A model generated the notes under the pieces. It saw only the letters and a list, made by a program, of their open reading frames with translations, did no database searches and was not told the DNA's origin. A stretch of DNA of 64,000 nt from Rhizobium mongolense subsp. loessense (GTDB taxonomy: Bacteria; Pseudomonadota; Alphaproteobacteria; Rhizobiales; Rhizobiaceae): positions 124,001 to 188,000 of the forward strand of contig NZ_FMTM01000002.1 of NCBI RefSeq assembly GCF_900099775.1, given 5' to 3'. Shown one piece after another: positions 1 to 8,880 of the stretch. Within the stretch, counting starts at the first letter, position 1. Each line of letters starts with the position of its first letter. The position numbers and the translations under genes are program-made.

Positions 1-207
1 AATGTAGCGACCTGTTCGACCCGGGACTTGCTGCCGGTCGCGATGGGAATCATGACCCGGCGGCGTACGCGTCATGTCCTGGTCATGGATGGGGACGACG
101 TCGTCGGCGTCGTCAGCATCGGCGATGTGGTCAAACATAGGCTCGACGAAGCACAGCGCACGGAACAGGATCTGCAGGATTACATCTGCGGGAACAGGTA
201 TCACTGA
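1..207 (+). CDS. CBS-domain protein, C-terminal end (partial)
   Basis: The open frame enters from the left edge and gives 68 residues before a TGA at 205-207. The stretch HVLVMDGDDVVGVVSIGDVV is the typical second half of a CBS domain (beta strand, glycine turn, VSIGDVV), followed by a charged C-terminal helix. CBS pairs bind adenine nucleotides and usually act as regulatory modules; small proteins made only of CBS domains are common in alphaproteobacteria. The end overlaps the end of nuoG (opposite strand) by 7 bases, so the two genes converge tail to tail with no room for a terminator between them. The N-terminus and any other domain lie outside the window, so nothing can be said about the full protein. 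Confidence 0.75.
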   Translation, partial: NVATCSTRDLLPVAMGIMTRRRTRHVLVMDGDDVVGVVSIGDVVKHRLDEAQRTEQDLQDYICGNRYH

Positions 208-2819
208 TCAAGGCGTGATGCAGCGTCAGGCACGCCACCGTCCGTGCCTTGGTGTCGATCCTTGGGATTTGACGGAGAATCCGTGAGACGGGCGGACGCC
301 GTGGCCCGGTGAACTTCCACCGGACATGGATATACACCCCGACGCATCAGCCTGTTGAGGCGTAGGGCCCTGTAGTTTTCGGGGAGAAATACGAGGCCCT
401 TGGGAAAGCGCCTGTTGACCTTGAGCTTCGCCGTCAATTCTCCCAGAGCGGATCGCACGACCACCGGCTCGCGATCCGAAAAGCCAAGTTGGGCGGCATC
501 CTGCGCGCTCATCTCGACATATGGGTCGTCAGCGACTGTATTCAGGATCTCCGAGCGTTCGGAAAGATATCCGTTGTGGAACAGGCAGTTGCCGGTAATC
601 AGCATCAGTCCGCCGGCTGCTTTCGCAGACGGCGGCGGCGCGAAGAACTCGCCAGCCGGTGGCAGCGGGACCGCCTTGGTGAATGCGCCGTCAGCGCCAA
701 GCCCATCCTGCGTCAACCCGTGATAGGCCGGAACCCGCCGGGCAATCTCGTGGAAAATTTCGTCTTCTGTCGATGGCTGCAGCGTCTGGCTGCGCAGCGC
801 TGCGACGAAGTCGAAGATTGCCAGATTGCCTCGCGCCTCGAAGGCGGGTTCGCGGAATTTGCGGATCTTCTGGGTCCGACCCTCGTTGTTGGTGAACGTC
901 CCGGATTCCTCGCCGTAACCTGCTGCGGGCAGAACAACCTCGGCCAGGCCCGCCGTATCTGTTAGGAAGGTATCCTGGACGATCAAAAGATCGGCAGCGC
1001 CCAGCGCCCGCGTCACGAAATCCCTGTCGGGGTAGGCGATCAGGGGGTCTGCTCCGGCGAGGTAGAGCGCGCCCATCCGGCCACCGACGCAAAGCTCCAG
1101 CATGGCGTCGAGACCGGCGCCGGGTTCAGACGGGGTTTCGGCACCCCAGGTCCGCGCAGGGGTTGCACGGGCCGCATCATCGGTGAAGGCCCACAACCCC
1201 GGCAAAACTCCCATGTCCCAGGCGCCCAGCTGGTTGGCGCGGTCAAAGAGGAACTGCATCGCCAGGTGCTTGCCGAGCAGGCGGAGAACCTGCAGCAGGT
1301 TGCTGAGTTGCTGCAGCGTCGCGCGCGCTTCGGGTGATCTCAGGAGCTCGACGCTGACAAGCACAGTGACACTTCGGCTTTCCTTGAGCGCACTGGCCAG
1401 ACGATCCGGCCCGTCGCTGCCGGAATTCACCGGCGGCCCGCCGATCGTCGCTTCGATGTCTGCAAAAGCCTCGCCCGGCAAGAAGTGACCAGCCGCTGCC
1501 ACGAGCCCGGCTACCACCGCCGCAAGGCTCGCCGTTTCGCCGCCCGGCGGCACGCGAACCACAACGCGGGCATCGGCCTCCAGACGGGAGGGCCGCGCCG
1601 AAAGCATGTGCAATGCGGTTTGCCGCCGCCGCGCGCCGTCCCGCAGCAGGTATTCGGTGACCGGGTTCTCCTCGCTCACGTTGCCGCCGACGACGAGCAC
1701 GCAGTCGTTGGCAATTATCTCTTCCAGTGGTGCGCGCCTGTAGAAGGCTGCCAATAATGGCCCGAGCGTATCGAAGGGCGCGGACCACCGCGACGAGCAA
1801 TCAATGTTGTTGGTCCGGAATACCGTCCGCATCAGCTTCTGGAACTGATAGAGCACCTCGTTGGGCAGGCGCGGCGAGGCCAGCCCCCCTGCAGCCTTGT
1901 CTTCGACGGCCGACAGCCGCCGGCGCAGATAGTCCGCCGCTTCGTCCCAGGAAACCGGAACCAGAGCGCCATTGCGACGGATCATCGGCCGCTCGATCCG
2001 GTCCCTGCCCGAGACGAAATCGAGACCGAAGCGTCCCCGCACGCAGAGCGTTTCGCGGTTGACCCCCTCGTCCCACTTCGAGCGTACCCGCATAAACTCG
2101 CCCTTGCGTGTGCCCACCGTCAATTGGCAACCGGTGCCACAATGCGGGCAGACCGTGTCGGTCTCGACCAGATCCCAGGGCCGTGCCTTGTAGCGGTAGG
2201 GGAAACTCATGAGAGCGCCGACCGGACAGACCTCGATGCAATTGCCGCACTGATCGCAACTCGCAAGGCTACCCTCGAAGCCGGTAACGGCCGTATCCAT
2301 GCCTTTTTCGACGGTGCCAAGCGCGACCGCGCCGACCACCTCCTCACACATCCGGACGCAACGCTGGCACTGGATGCAGCGGTTGACGTTCATGATGACG
2401 ACCGGGCTGAGACGGATGTCTTCGGAGTGGAATACACGCTTGGGATCGTGGAACGCGCTCTTGTGGGGGCCGTATGCCATCACCATGTCCTGAAGCTCGC
2501 ATTCGCCGCCCTTGTCGCAGATCGGGCAGTCAAGGGGGTGGTTGGCAAGCAGCATGTCGAGCATCGAAGATCGCGTTTCGTCGATCAGCGGCGTATTCGT
2601 CCGCACGACCATGCCATCGGTGACAGTGGTGGCGCAGGAGGGCTGCAGCCGCCGCAGCCCCTCAATCTCCACCAGGCACATGCGGCAGGAAGCGAGCGGC
2701 GGCAGCCGCTTCCAGTAGCAGAAGGTTGGAATGTCGATGCCCAAACGCTCGGCCGCCATGAGCACTGTGGAGCCAGCCTCGACTTCGAGCGTTTGTCCGT
2801 CGATCGTAACGCTAACCAT
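201..2819 (-). CDS. nuoG: NADH-quinone oxidoreductase subunit G
   Basis: This 872-residue protein is the large iron-sulfur subunit of the complex I NADH-dehydrogenase arm. The N-terminal ferredoxin-like domain has C34, C45, C48 and C62 for a [2Fe-2S] cluster. H94, C98, C101 and C107 match the His-Cys ligated [4Fe-4S] cluster. C148/C151/C154/C158 and C188/C191/C194/C198 are two further CxxCxxC-type sets. C224, C227, C231 and C259 fit the C-x2-C-x3-C-x27-C pattern of the extra N7 cluster. A molybdopterin-oxidoreductase-like region fills the rest. A GGAGGA site lies just before the ATG. It is the last gene of the operon, and its final codons overlap the convergent CBS gene. No nuoH or nuoI follows it, unlike the usual order. 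Confidence 0.95.
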   Translation of the reverse strand: MVSVTIDGQTLEVEAGSTVLMAAERLGIDIPTFCYWKRLPPLASCRMCLVEIEGLRRLQPSCATTVTDGMVVRTNTPLIDETRSSMLDMLLANHPLDCPICDKGGECELQDMVMAYGPHKSAFHDPKRVFHSEDIRLSPVVIMNVNRCIQCQRCVRMCEEVVGAVALGTVEKGMDTAVTGFEGSLASCDQCGNCIEVCPVGALMSFPYRYKARPWDLVETDTVCPHCGTGCQLTVGTRKGEFMRVRSKWDEGVNRETLCVRGRFGLDFVSGRDRIERPMIRRNGALVPVSWDEAADYLRRRLSAVEDKAAGGLASPRLPNEVLYQFQKLMRTVFRTNNIDCSSRWSAPFDTLGPLLAAFYRRAPLEEIIANDCVLVVGGNVSEENPVTEYLLRDGARRRQTALHMLSARPSRLEADARVVVRVPPGGETASLAAVVAGLVAAAGHFLPGEAFADIEATIGGPPVNSGSDGPDRLASALKESRSVTVLVSVELLRSPEARATLQQLSNLLQVLRLLGKHLAMQFLFDRANQLGAWDMGVLPGLWAFTDDAARATPARTWGAETPSEPGAGLDAMLELCVGGRMGALYLAGADPLIAYPDRDFVTRALGAADLLIVQDTFLTDTAGLAEVVLPAAGYGEESGTFTNNEGRTQKIRKFREPAFEARGNLAIFDFVAALRSQTLQPSTEDEIFHEIARRVPAYHGLTQDGLGADGAFTKAVPLPPAGEFFAPPPSAKAAGGLMLITGNCLFHNGYLSERSEILNTVADDPYVEMSAQDAAQLGFSDREPVVVRSALGELTAKLKVNRRFPKGLVFLPENYRALRLNRLMRRGVYPCPVEVHRATASARLTDSPSNPKDRHQGTDGGVPDAASRLDQ

Positions 2820-2851
2820 GCTTCCTCCAAGCCCGCCTCAAACTCACGCTT

Positions 2852-4117
2852 TCAGTGAAACGGGCACCTCCGCTCCTCGATATGGGCGACGAACTCGTCG
2901 CGGAAATGCTTCAGCGCCGCCCGCAATCCCATCGCGGCACCGTCGCCGAGAGCACAAAACGTATTGCCGAAGATGCCTTTGCAGAGCATCTCCAGCTGCT
3001 CCAGATCGCCAGGCCCGCCCTCGCCGGCCTCAATGCGGCGCAGTACCTTTACGGCCCAGTTCAATCCTTCCCGGCAGGGCGTACACTTGCCGCAGGACTC
3101 GTGATGGAAGAACTCGATGATCCGCGTGGCGAGCTTGACCATGCAGGTCGAGTCGTCGATTACGATAACGCCGGCCGAACCAAGCATCGAGCCGGCGGCC
3201 GCAAGCGAGTCGAAATCCATCCCGACCTCCAGCCCGCCCTCAGCTATTAGCGGCGCCGAGACTCCGCCCGGAATTACAGCCTTGATCCTGCGTCCCGGCA
3301 GCGGACCGCCAGCATGCTCCCCGACCAGTTCGCGCAGCGGTATGCCCATCGGCAGCTCGTAAAGACCGGGTTTGCGCACCTGCCCGCTCAGGCAGTAGAG
3401 CTTCGGGCCGGGGCTCTTATCCGGGCCTATGGCCCGAAACCAGGCTGGCCCGCGCATCACAATATGCGGCACGCAAGCAAGCGTCTCGACATTGTTGATG
3501 ACGGTGGGGCTCGAGTAGAGCCCGGCCACGGCGGGAAACGGCGGTTTCAATCGCGGCTGCGCCCGCTTGCCCTCGAGCGACTCGAGCATCGCGGTCTCCT
3601 CGCCACAGATATAGGCGCCAGCGCCGCAGTGAACGTGCACGGTGAACTTGAAATTAGAGCCTAGAACACTCGTTCCGAGATAGGACTTTTCATGAGCCTG
3701 GGCAATCGCTTGCTCCAGGCGGCGTATCGCCGTCACATATTCTCCACGGATGTAGACATAGGCGGTTTCGGCACCGATCGCGTAGGCGCTTACCGCCAGC
3801 CCCTCTATGAGCTGGTGTGGATCGCGCTCCATGATGATCCGGTCCTTGAAGGTCCCGGGCTCGCCCTCATCAGCGTTGCAGCACAGATATTTCGGCTTGT
3901 CGGGCCGCTTCGGCACGAAGCTCCATTTCATGCCCGTCGGGAATCCGGCCCCGCCGCGGCCGCGCAGGTTGGACTGTTTGACGAGGTCGATGACCTCGTC
4001 CGGCGTATATTCGCGCAGCGTCTTGGCCAGCGCCTGATAGCCGCCGCCGGCCTCATAGGTCGACAGCAAATGACTGTCCGGCACGTCGACATTCTTGAGA
4101 AGAACCGGCTCGAACAT
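2852..4117 (-). CDS. nuoF: NADH-quinone oxidoreductase subunit F
   Basis: This 421-residue subunit carries the FMN and NADH sites of complex I and receives the electrons from NADH. The glycine-rich NLRGRGGAGFPTGMKWSF segment near residue 60 is the nucleotide/FMN-binding motif. Near residue 345 the sequence SCGKCTPCREG supplies three cysteines of the N3 [4Fe-4S] cluster, with the fourth in NTFCALGDG about 40 residues later. The frame is open further upstream, but the start at 4117 (MFEPVLLKN) follows a GGGAGAG ribosome binding site and lies only 4 bases after the nuoE stop. It forms the NADH-oxidising module with nuoE and nuoG, which flank it. Confidence 0.95.
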   Translation of the reverse strand: MFEPVLLKNVDVPDSHLLSTYEAGGGYQALAKTLREYTPDEVIDLVKQSNLRGRGGAGFPTGMKWSFVPKRPDKPKYLCCNADEGEPGTFKDRIIMERDPHQLIEGLAVSAYAIGAETAYVYIRGEYVTAIRRLEQAIAQAHEKSYLGTSVLGSNFKFTVHVHCGAGAYICGEETAMLESLEGKRAQPRLKPPFPAVAGLYSSPTVINNVETLACVPHIVMRGPAWFRAIGPDKSPGPKLYCLSGQVRKPGLYELPMGIPLRELVGEHAGGPLPGRRIKAVIPGGVSAPLIAEGGLEVGMDFDSLAAAGSMLGSAGVIVIDDSTCMVKLATRIIEFFHHESCGKCTPCREGLNWAVKVLRRIEAGEGGPGDLEQLEMLCKGIFGNTFCALGDGAAMGLRAALKHFRDEFVAHIEERRCPFH

Positions 4118-4121
4118 GACA

Positions 4122-4634
4122 CTACTCTCCCGGCGGCCGCGCAAAGGCTGGCTCAACACTTTCGACCTCGCTCGCCATGTCGCGGAGGCTGTCCAGGAGC
4201 GCGTCTATGCGCGCGACATCAAGGTGGCCGTGGTATTCGTCGCCAACCTGCATCACCGGAGCCATCTCGCACGCACCGAGGCACTCGACGGTCGAAAGCG
4301 TGAACAGCCCATCCGGCGTCGTGCCGCCCTTCTTGATCCCCAGCACCTCCTCCAAATGCCTCAGCAGGTCCTCGGAACGGCGCAGCATGCACGAAACGTT
4401 GTCGCAGAGTTGCAGGTGGAACATGCCCACCGGCTCGATATGGAAGAGTGTGTAGAAGGTCGCCAGTTCGTAGACCCAGATCCGCTCGACACCCAGGATA
4501 TCGGCGACTTCTTCCAGCACTGGGCCAGGCAAATGGCCATGCTCCCTCTGCGCGATCACAAGCGCGGGCATGATCGCTGAGCGCTGGTCGGGATAGCGCG
4601 CCGCCGCCGCCTCGATTTGTTCGCGCATGGTCAT
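4122..4634 (-). CDS. nuoE: NADH-quinone oxidoreductase subunit E
   Basis: This 170-residue thioredoxin-like ferredoxin subunit of the NADH-dehydrogenase module carries the N1a [2Fe-2S] cluster. The four ligands are visible as C77 and C82 (LCDNVSC) and C118 and C122 (ECLGAC), the spacing expected for the family. It pairs with NuoF. An in-frame second ATG two codons in could also serve as the start. The gene sits 19 bases after nuoD and 4 bases before the start of nuoF, in the same transcription unit. Confidence 0.94.
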   Translation of the reverse strand: MTMREQIEAAAARYPDQRSAIMPALVIAQREHGHLPGPVLEEVADILGVERIWVYELATFYTLFHIEPVGMFHLQLCDNVSCMLRRSEDLLRHLEEVLGIKKGGTTPDGLFTLSTVECLGACEMAPVMQVGDEYHGHLDVARIDALLDSLRDMASEVESVEPAFARPPGE

Positions 4635-4653
4635 CGCGTTTTGAACCTCTTTG

Positions 4654-5868
4654 CTACTTGTCCACCTCGGCCATCACCGGGTCGAGGCTGCCGAGCACGG
4701 CGATCATGTCCGCCAGATAGCGGGCGTTGGTCACTCCAAAGAGTGCCTGAAGGTTGACGAAGGACGGTGCCCGCACCTTCATGCGGAACGGTTTGGGCGA
4801 TCCGTCGCTGATGACGTAGAAGCCTAGCTCGCCCTTTGGCGCCTCGATCGCCGAATAGACCTCGCCCTTCGGCACCTTGAAGCCGTAGGCCGAGAGGTCG
4901 AAATGCTGGATCAATGCCTCCATCGAGCAGTGCACCCTGTCCTTGTCGACTGGGAAGGCGATTGTCGGCATGTCGATCTGGAACGGCCCCTCCGGCATCT
5001 GGTCGAGACATTGCTCAATGATCCGGATGCTCTCGCGCATTTCCTCGACACGGCACTGCCAGCGTGCATAGCAGTCGCCCTCCTTGCGGGTAACGACATT
5101 GAAGTCGAGCCGATCGTAGATCTCATAAGGTTCATCGCGGCGGATGTCCCAATCGACGCCCGAGGCGCGCAGGTTTGGGCCACTCAGGCCGAGATCGATG
5201 GCATCTTCGGGGGCGATCACGCCGATCCCTTGCGTACGGTTCAAAAACACCCGGTTGTTCTCGAGCAGCCGGTCATAGTCGCGAATGCGGTTCGGGAAGA
5301 TGTCACAGAATTCCCGGATCTTGGGGAGGAACCCGTCGGGCAGGTCCTCGCGCACACCGCCGACCCGGCAGTAAGAGGTATGCATCCGCGCCCCGGTAAT
5401 CATCTCCAACAGATCCATGATCATTTCGCGCTCGCGCATCGCGTAGAGCAAGGCGGTCATGGCGCCAAGATCCATCGGCAGTGCGCCAGTGATGAGGAGA
5501 TGGCCCGAGATCCGTGCCAGCTCAGCCATCAACACACGAATATACTGCGCCCGTACCGGTGCTTCTATGCCGAGGAGTTTCTCCACGGCCAGCGCAAACG
5601 CCAAGTTGTTCGAAGGGGGGCAGAGATAGTCGAGCCGGTCCGTCAGCGGGAAAATCTGGGTATAGGTGAAGCTCTCGGCCAGTTTTTCGGTGCCGCGGTG
5701 GAGATAGCCGATATGCGGGTCCACGCGCTCGACGTACTCGCCGGTCAATTCGAGGACGAGCCGAAGAACCCCATGAGTGCTGGGGTGCTGCGGGCCGAGA
5801 TTGAGAAGCACTTCCCTGGTATTGAGCGCTTCGCCTTCAGGCCTGCTGAGCTCGGTGACTTCAGTCAT
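4654..5868 (-). CDS. nuoD: NADH-quinone oxidoreductase subunit D (49 kDa)
   Basis: This 404-residue subunit lines the quinone-binding cavity of the complex I connecting arm. LNLGPQHPSTHGVLR near the N-terminus and HRGTEKLAE around residue 60 are hallmark motifs of the 49-kDa subunit and of the related nickel-iron hydrogenase large subunits; the hydrogenase nickel cysteines are absent, as expected. The start MTEVTELSRPE at 5868 was chosen because it lies one base past the nuoC stop and gives the usual family length, although the frame is open about 29 codons further upstream. NuoC and NuoD are separate proteins here, not fused. Confidence 0.95.
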   Translation of the reverse strand: MTEVTELSRPEGEALNTREVLLNLGPQHPSTHGVLRLVLELTGEYVERVDPHIGYLHRGTEKLAESFTYTQIFPLTDRLDYLCPPSNNLAFALAVEKLLGIEAPVRAQYIRVLMAELARISGHLLITGALPMDLGAMTALLYAMREREMIMDLLEMITGARMHTSYCRVGGVREDLPDGFLPKIREFCDIFPNRIRDYDRLLENNRVFLNRTQGIGVIAPEDAIDLGLSGPNLRASGVDWDIRRDEPYEIYDRLDFNVVTRKEGDCYARWQCRVEEMRESIRIIEQCLDQMPEGPFQIDMPTIAFPVDKDRVHCSMEALIQHFDLSAYGFKVPKGEVYSAIEAPKGELGFYVISDGSPKPFRMKVRAPSFVNLQALFGVTNARYLADMIAVLGSLDPVMAEVDK

Positions 5869-5869
5869 C

Positions 5870-6433
5870 TCAACTCTCCGGTGCGGAACGGCCTCCTTGC
5901 GGAATATCCCTGGTGGCGAGGTCCGGCTGTGTCGGCGGCGGGCCTTCGGCTCCAAACGGGTTCAACTTATCCTTGTATCCGCGCAGCGGAAAATCCTTTC
6001 GCTGCGGGAAACCCTCGAATCCCTCCCACATATAGATCCGGCGCAGGTCGGGGTGGCCCTCGAACCTGATCCCGTACATGTCCCAGGCTTCGCGTTCATG
6101 CCAGTTGGCGGTGCGCCAGACGCCCGTAACCGAGGAAAGCTGCGGCGGATCGCCAAGCCGGCACTTGATGCGAATCCGCCACCGATTGGGGAGTGAGTAA
6201 AGGTGGTATACCGCTTCGTATCGCGGCGTTTCTGGATAGTGATCGACCCCGCAGATGTCGGAGAGGAAGTTGAATCGCAGTGCAGGATGTTCCTTCAGGA
6301 ACCGGCAGAACTCGACGATCGTCTCGGGAGGAACAGCAAAGACGTGAATGCCGTGCACGGAGCCGAGATCCTCGATTGCTCCCCCGAAACGCTCCATGAT
6401 CGGACCCTGATCGAGAGGTCGCCCAACACTCAT
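5870..6433 (-). CDS. nuoC: NADH-quinone oxidoreductase subunit C (30 kDa)
   Basis: This 187-residue hydrophilic connecting-arm subunit stacks against NuoD. The signature region [20 protein letters not shown] around residues 108-127 is the diagnostic 30-kDa subunit motif, followed by the proline-rich C-terminal tail. The ATG overlaps the nuoB stop by four bases (ATGA). The conserved [12 protein letters not shown] segment lies near residue 57. No anomalies were seen. Confidence 0.94.
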   Translation of the reverse strand: MSVGRPLDQGPIMERFGGAIEDLGSVHGIHVFAVPPETIVEFCRFLKEHPALRFNFLSDICGVDHYPETPRYEAVYHLYSLPNRWRIRIKCRLGDPPQLSSVTGVWRTANWHEREAWDMYGIRFEGHPDLRRIYMWEGFEGFPQRKDFPLRGYKDKLNPFGAEGPPPTQPDLATRDIPQGGRSAPES

Positions 6434-6933
6434 GACGCTGCAACCCGATCCAGAGGCGTGCCGGCCAGCGCGCGGGTCCTCTTGATCTTCTCTTGAAGCA
6501 GGAGGAAGCCATGCATCAACGCCTCGGGCCGCGGGGGACAGCCGGGCACATGGACGTCTACAGGCACGAAAGTTTCCGACCCCTGCACCACAGCGTAGGT
6601 GTTGTAAACCCCGCCTGAAATGGCGCAGGTGCCCATTGCAATCACCCAGCGCGGCTCCGGCATCTGGTCGTATAGCCGACGCACCACGGGGGCGAATTTC
6701 CGGGTCACGGTGCCGGCGATGATCATGACATCGGACTGACGTGGCGAAGGGCGGAACACCACGCCGAACCGGTCGAGATCATAGCGCGCGCAACCGGCTG
6801 AGATCATCTCGATAGCACAGCAGGCAATGCCGAAGGTCTCGGGCCACAGGGCTGACCTCCGGCTCCAGCTGATGATGCTGTCGGCCGTGGTGAACAGTAC
6901 GCTATCACGGATCGCGTTATTTATTCCTCCCAT
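6430..6933 (-). CDS. nuoB: NADH-quinone oxidoreductase subunit B
   Basis: This is the subunit that holds N2, the [4Fe-4S] cluster that passes electrons to quinone. The adjacent cysteine pair in [10 protein letters not shown], the cysteine in MGTCAISGG and the cysteine in [10 protein letters not shown] are the four ligands. The start at 6933 ([11 protein letters not shown], 167 aa) has a GGGAG ribosome binding site 7 bases upstream and overlaps nuoA by 13 bases. A second ATG at 6954 would add seven residues and overlap more. Translational coupling to nuoA is likely. Confidence 0.94.
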   Translation of the reverse strand: MGGINNAIRDSVLFTTADSIISWSRRSALWPETFGIACCAIEMISAGCARYDLDRFGVVFRPSPRQSDVMIIAGTVTRKFAPVVRRLYDQMPEPRWVIAMGTCAISGGVYNTYAVVQGSETFVPVDVHVPGCPPRPEALMHGFLLLQEKIKRTRALAGTPLDRVAAS

Positions 6934-7286
6934 TCCAACGCTCCCTTCAGCCAAGCGTAGGCGAAGCCCACGAGAAGCAGCAACATGAAGACGAACATCT
7001 CAACATAACCAATGAACCCGATCTCTTTCAGAACGACGGCCCAGGGAAAGAGGAACATTGCCTCGACATCGAAGACCACGAGCAGGATCGCAAGGATAAA
7101 GAACGGCACTCTGAAGCGGCCCCCGGCGGCCTCGCCCGACGGGTCCATGCCGCATTCGTAGGGCATGTTCTTTGCGGGATAGGAATTGGAGGGGCGCAGC
7201 AGCGAGGAAACGAAAAGCGTCGTCATCGCCACCAGAACAATTCCGGCAGTCATGAAGAGAACCGGCAGGAACTCCATTGCAGACAT
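6921..7286 (-). CDS. nuoA: NADH-quinone oxidoreductase subunit A
   Basis: This is a 121-residue small membrane subunit with three predicted hydrophobic helices (about residues 6-28, 62-84 and 91-113). The loop between helices 1 and 2 contains [19 protein letters not shown], the characteristic NuoA loop (YECG), which faces the quinone site. A GGGGAAA site precedes the ATG; a second ATG three codons later is possible. The gene is preceded by the only long gap inside the operon (154 bases after nuoN). Confidence 0.93.
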   Translation of the reverse strand: MSAMEFLPVLFMTAGIVLVAMTTLFVSSLLRPSNSYPAKNMPYECGMDPSGEAAGGRFRVPFFILAILLVVFDVEAMFLFPWAVVLKEIGFIGYVEMFVFMLLLLVGFAYAWLKGALEWEE

Positions 7287-7406
7287 GTCGCATTTCCCCG
7301 GTCACCCACCGAGGGCCTTGCTCAGGCCGCGACCGGCCCCATTCGGACCGGCAATGCGGTCGCCCCAGTTAGTGACTTGGGCGCTCCTTTCTTTAATTGT
7401 CAGTGT

Positions 7407-7422
7407 ATTCCCTCGGGGGAAT
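7407..7422 (-). promoter_or_regulatory. Short hairpin in the nuoN-nuoA gap
   Basis: ATTCCC-TCGG-GGGAAT forms a 6-bp stem with a 4-base loop about 20 bases past the nuoN stop, in the only sizeable gap of the operon. It is short and has no T-run, so it is more likely an RNA processing or stability element, or chance, than a strong terminator. No clear promoter for nuoA was recognised in the gap. Confidence 0.25.
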
Positions 7423-7440
7423 CATTGCAAATCCAATAGA

Positions 7441-8880
7441 TCAGCCTCCAAACACCGCATCTTGAGCAAGCCTCAGGAACCGTTCCGGAAACAGGCCGAT
7501 TCCGAGAGTGCCGACGGCAGTGAAGGCGAGCGTCGCGCGAACCAGGGGCGTCAGAGCCGGCTCAAACGCCCTTTGTGGTTCGCGCATGTAGATCACCATG
7601 ACGATGCGGATATAGAAGTAGGCGGCAACGGCGCTCAGCAGTACTGCGATGACCGCCAGCATGACGAAACCCCGCTCGACCAACGCGACCAGCACGTAGA
7701 ACTTGGCGAAGAACCCGGCCGTTGGCGGGATGCCGGCCAGCGAGAACAGATAGAGCAGCATCAGAAGCGCCAGCCCGGGATGCGACCTGGCAAAGCCCGA
7801 GTAGTCTTCGATAATCTCGCCCGAGAAATCGCCGTTCCGCATCATGATGACGATGCCGAAAATGCCGAGGTTCATCAAAGAATAGATCAGCAGGTAGAGC
7901 ATCACGCTCGCGATCCCGTCCGCACTGCCGGCCACTACGCCGAAAATGGCGAACCCGGCATGGGCGATGCTGGAATAGGCCAGGAGGCGCTTGAAATTGT
8001 CCTGCACCAGTGCCACGAAGCTGCCGAGTGCCATCGTCAGCACCGCAATCACTGCGACAACGAGCCAGGCGTCCGAGGCTGCAACCAGCGGATTGAGGAA
8101 CACCCGCAGGATCACCGCGAACCCCGCAGCCTTCGGCCCCACAGACATGAACGCCGTGATCGTCGTCGGCGCACCCTCGTAGACGTCCGGCACCCACATA
8201 TGGAACGGCACTGCGCCGACCTTGAAGACCAACCCCGCGACGATGAAGACCACCGCCAGCAGCAATCCGGGATCGAGCGGGCCGCCGGTCACCGTAGCCG
8301 TCATGCCGTCCAGTTGCGTCGTGCCGGTGAGCCCGTAAACCAGCGAAACGCCATAGAGGAAGATCGCGGTCGAGACCGCGCTAAGGATCACATATTTCAG
8401 TGCCGCTTCGTTCGAACGCGGCTCTCGCCGCAAGAAGCCGGTCAGTACATAGGTGCAGAGCACCATCAGTTCGAGGCCCACATAAAGCGACAAGAGATCG
8501 GTCGCCGAGGCCATGATCATCATTCCCGAAAGGGCGAAGAGCAGCAGAACATAGTATTCACTGCTCACGATCCCCTCGATGTCGGCATATTTTCGCGACA
8601 GGAAGAATGTCAAAACAGTGGCTAAGTAGAACACGAACTTGAAAAAGACCGCAAAGCTGTCGGCGACGAACATGCCCGTGTAGGCCGGCCGCACCTCGCT
8701 CGCCAGCATGAATGTCCCCAGGGCGGCAATCAGCACGACGGCGACGGAAGCCCAGACAAAGAAATGTTCCTGGCCCTTCCGCACGAGCTGGCCAAGGATC
8801 AGCAGGATGCAGGCCCCGGTGATCACCACGATCTCGGGCAGGCTCGCTAGAGCCGACTGGAAAAGCTGGGCGGCGGTCAT
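7441..8880 (-). CDS. nuoN: NADH-quinone oxidoreductase subunit N
   Basis: This 479-residue polytopic membrane protein is one of the antiporter-like proton-pumping subunits of complex I. It has about 14 hydrophobic segments. The conserved motifs of the family include the glutamate in SLYVGLELMVL (TM5) and the lysines in FKVGAVPFHMWVPDVYEGAPT and QDNFKRLLAYSSIAHAGF. The start at 8880 (MTAAQLFQSAL) overlaps the nuoM stop by four bases (ATGA); the frame stays open further upstream only inside nuoM. It lies directly upstream of nuoA, whereas N is normally the last gene of a nuo operon. Confidence 0.93.
   Translation of the reverse strand: MTAAQLFQSALASLPEIVVITGACILLILGQLVRKGQEHFFVWASVAVVLIAALGTFMLASEVRPAYTGMFVADSFAVFFKFVFYLATVLTFFLSRKYADIEGIVSSEYYVLLLFALSGMMIMASATDLLSLYVGLELMVLCTYVLTGFLRREPRSNEAALKYVILSAVSTAIFLYGVSLVYGLTGTTQLDGMTATVTGGPLDPGLLLAVVFIVAGLVFKVGAVPFHMWVPDVYEGAPTTITAFMSVGPKAAGFAVILRVFLNPLVAASDAWLVVAVIAVLTMALGSFVALVQDNFKRLLAYSSIAHAGFAIFGVVAGSADGIASVMLYLLIYSLMNLGIFGIVIMMRNGDFSGEIIEDYSGFARSHPGLALLMLLYLFSLAGIPPTAGFFAKFYVLVALVERGFVMLAVIAVLLSAVAAYFYIRIVMVIYMREPQRAFEPALTPLVRATLAFTAVGTLGIGLFPERFLRLAQDAVFGG

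Noticed and set aside
7186..8625. Long plus-strand frame of 479 codons opposite nuoN
   Set aside because: The product is an implausible mix of His, Asp, Glu, Gln and Arg, which is the mirror of hydrophobic codons in the real membrane protein gene. It has no family motifs.
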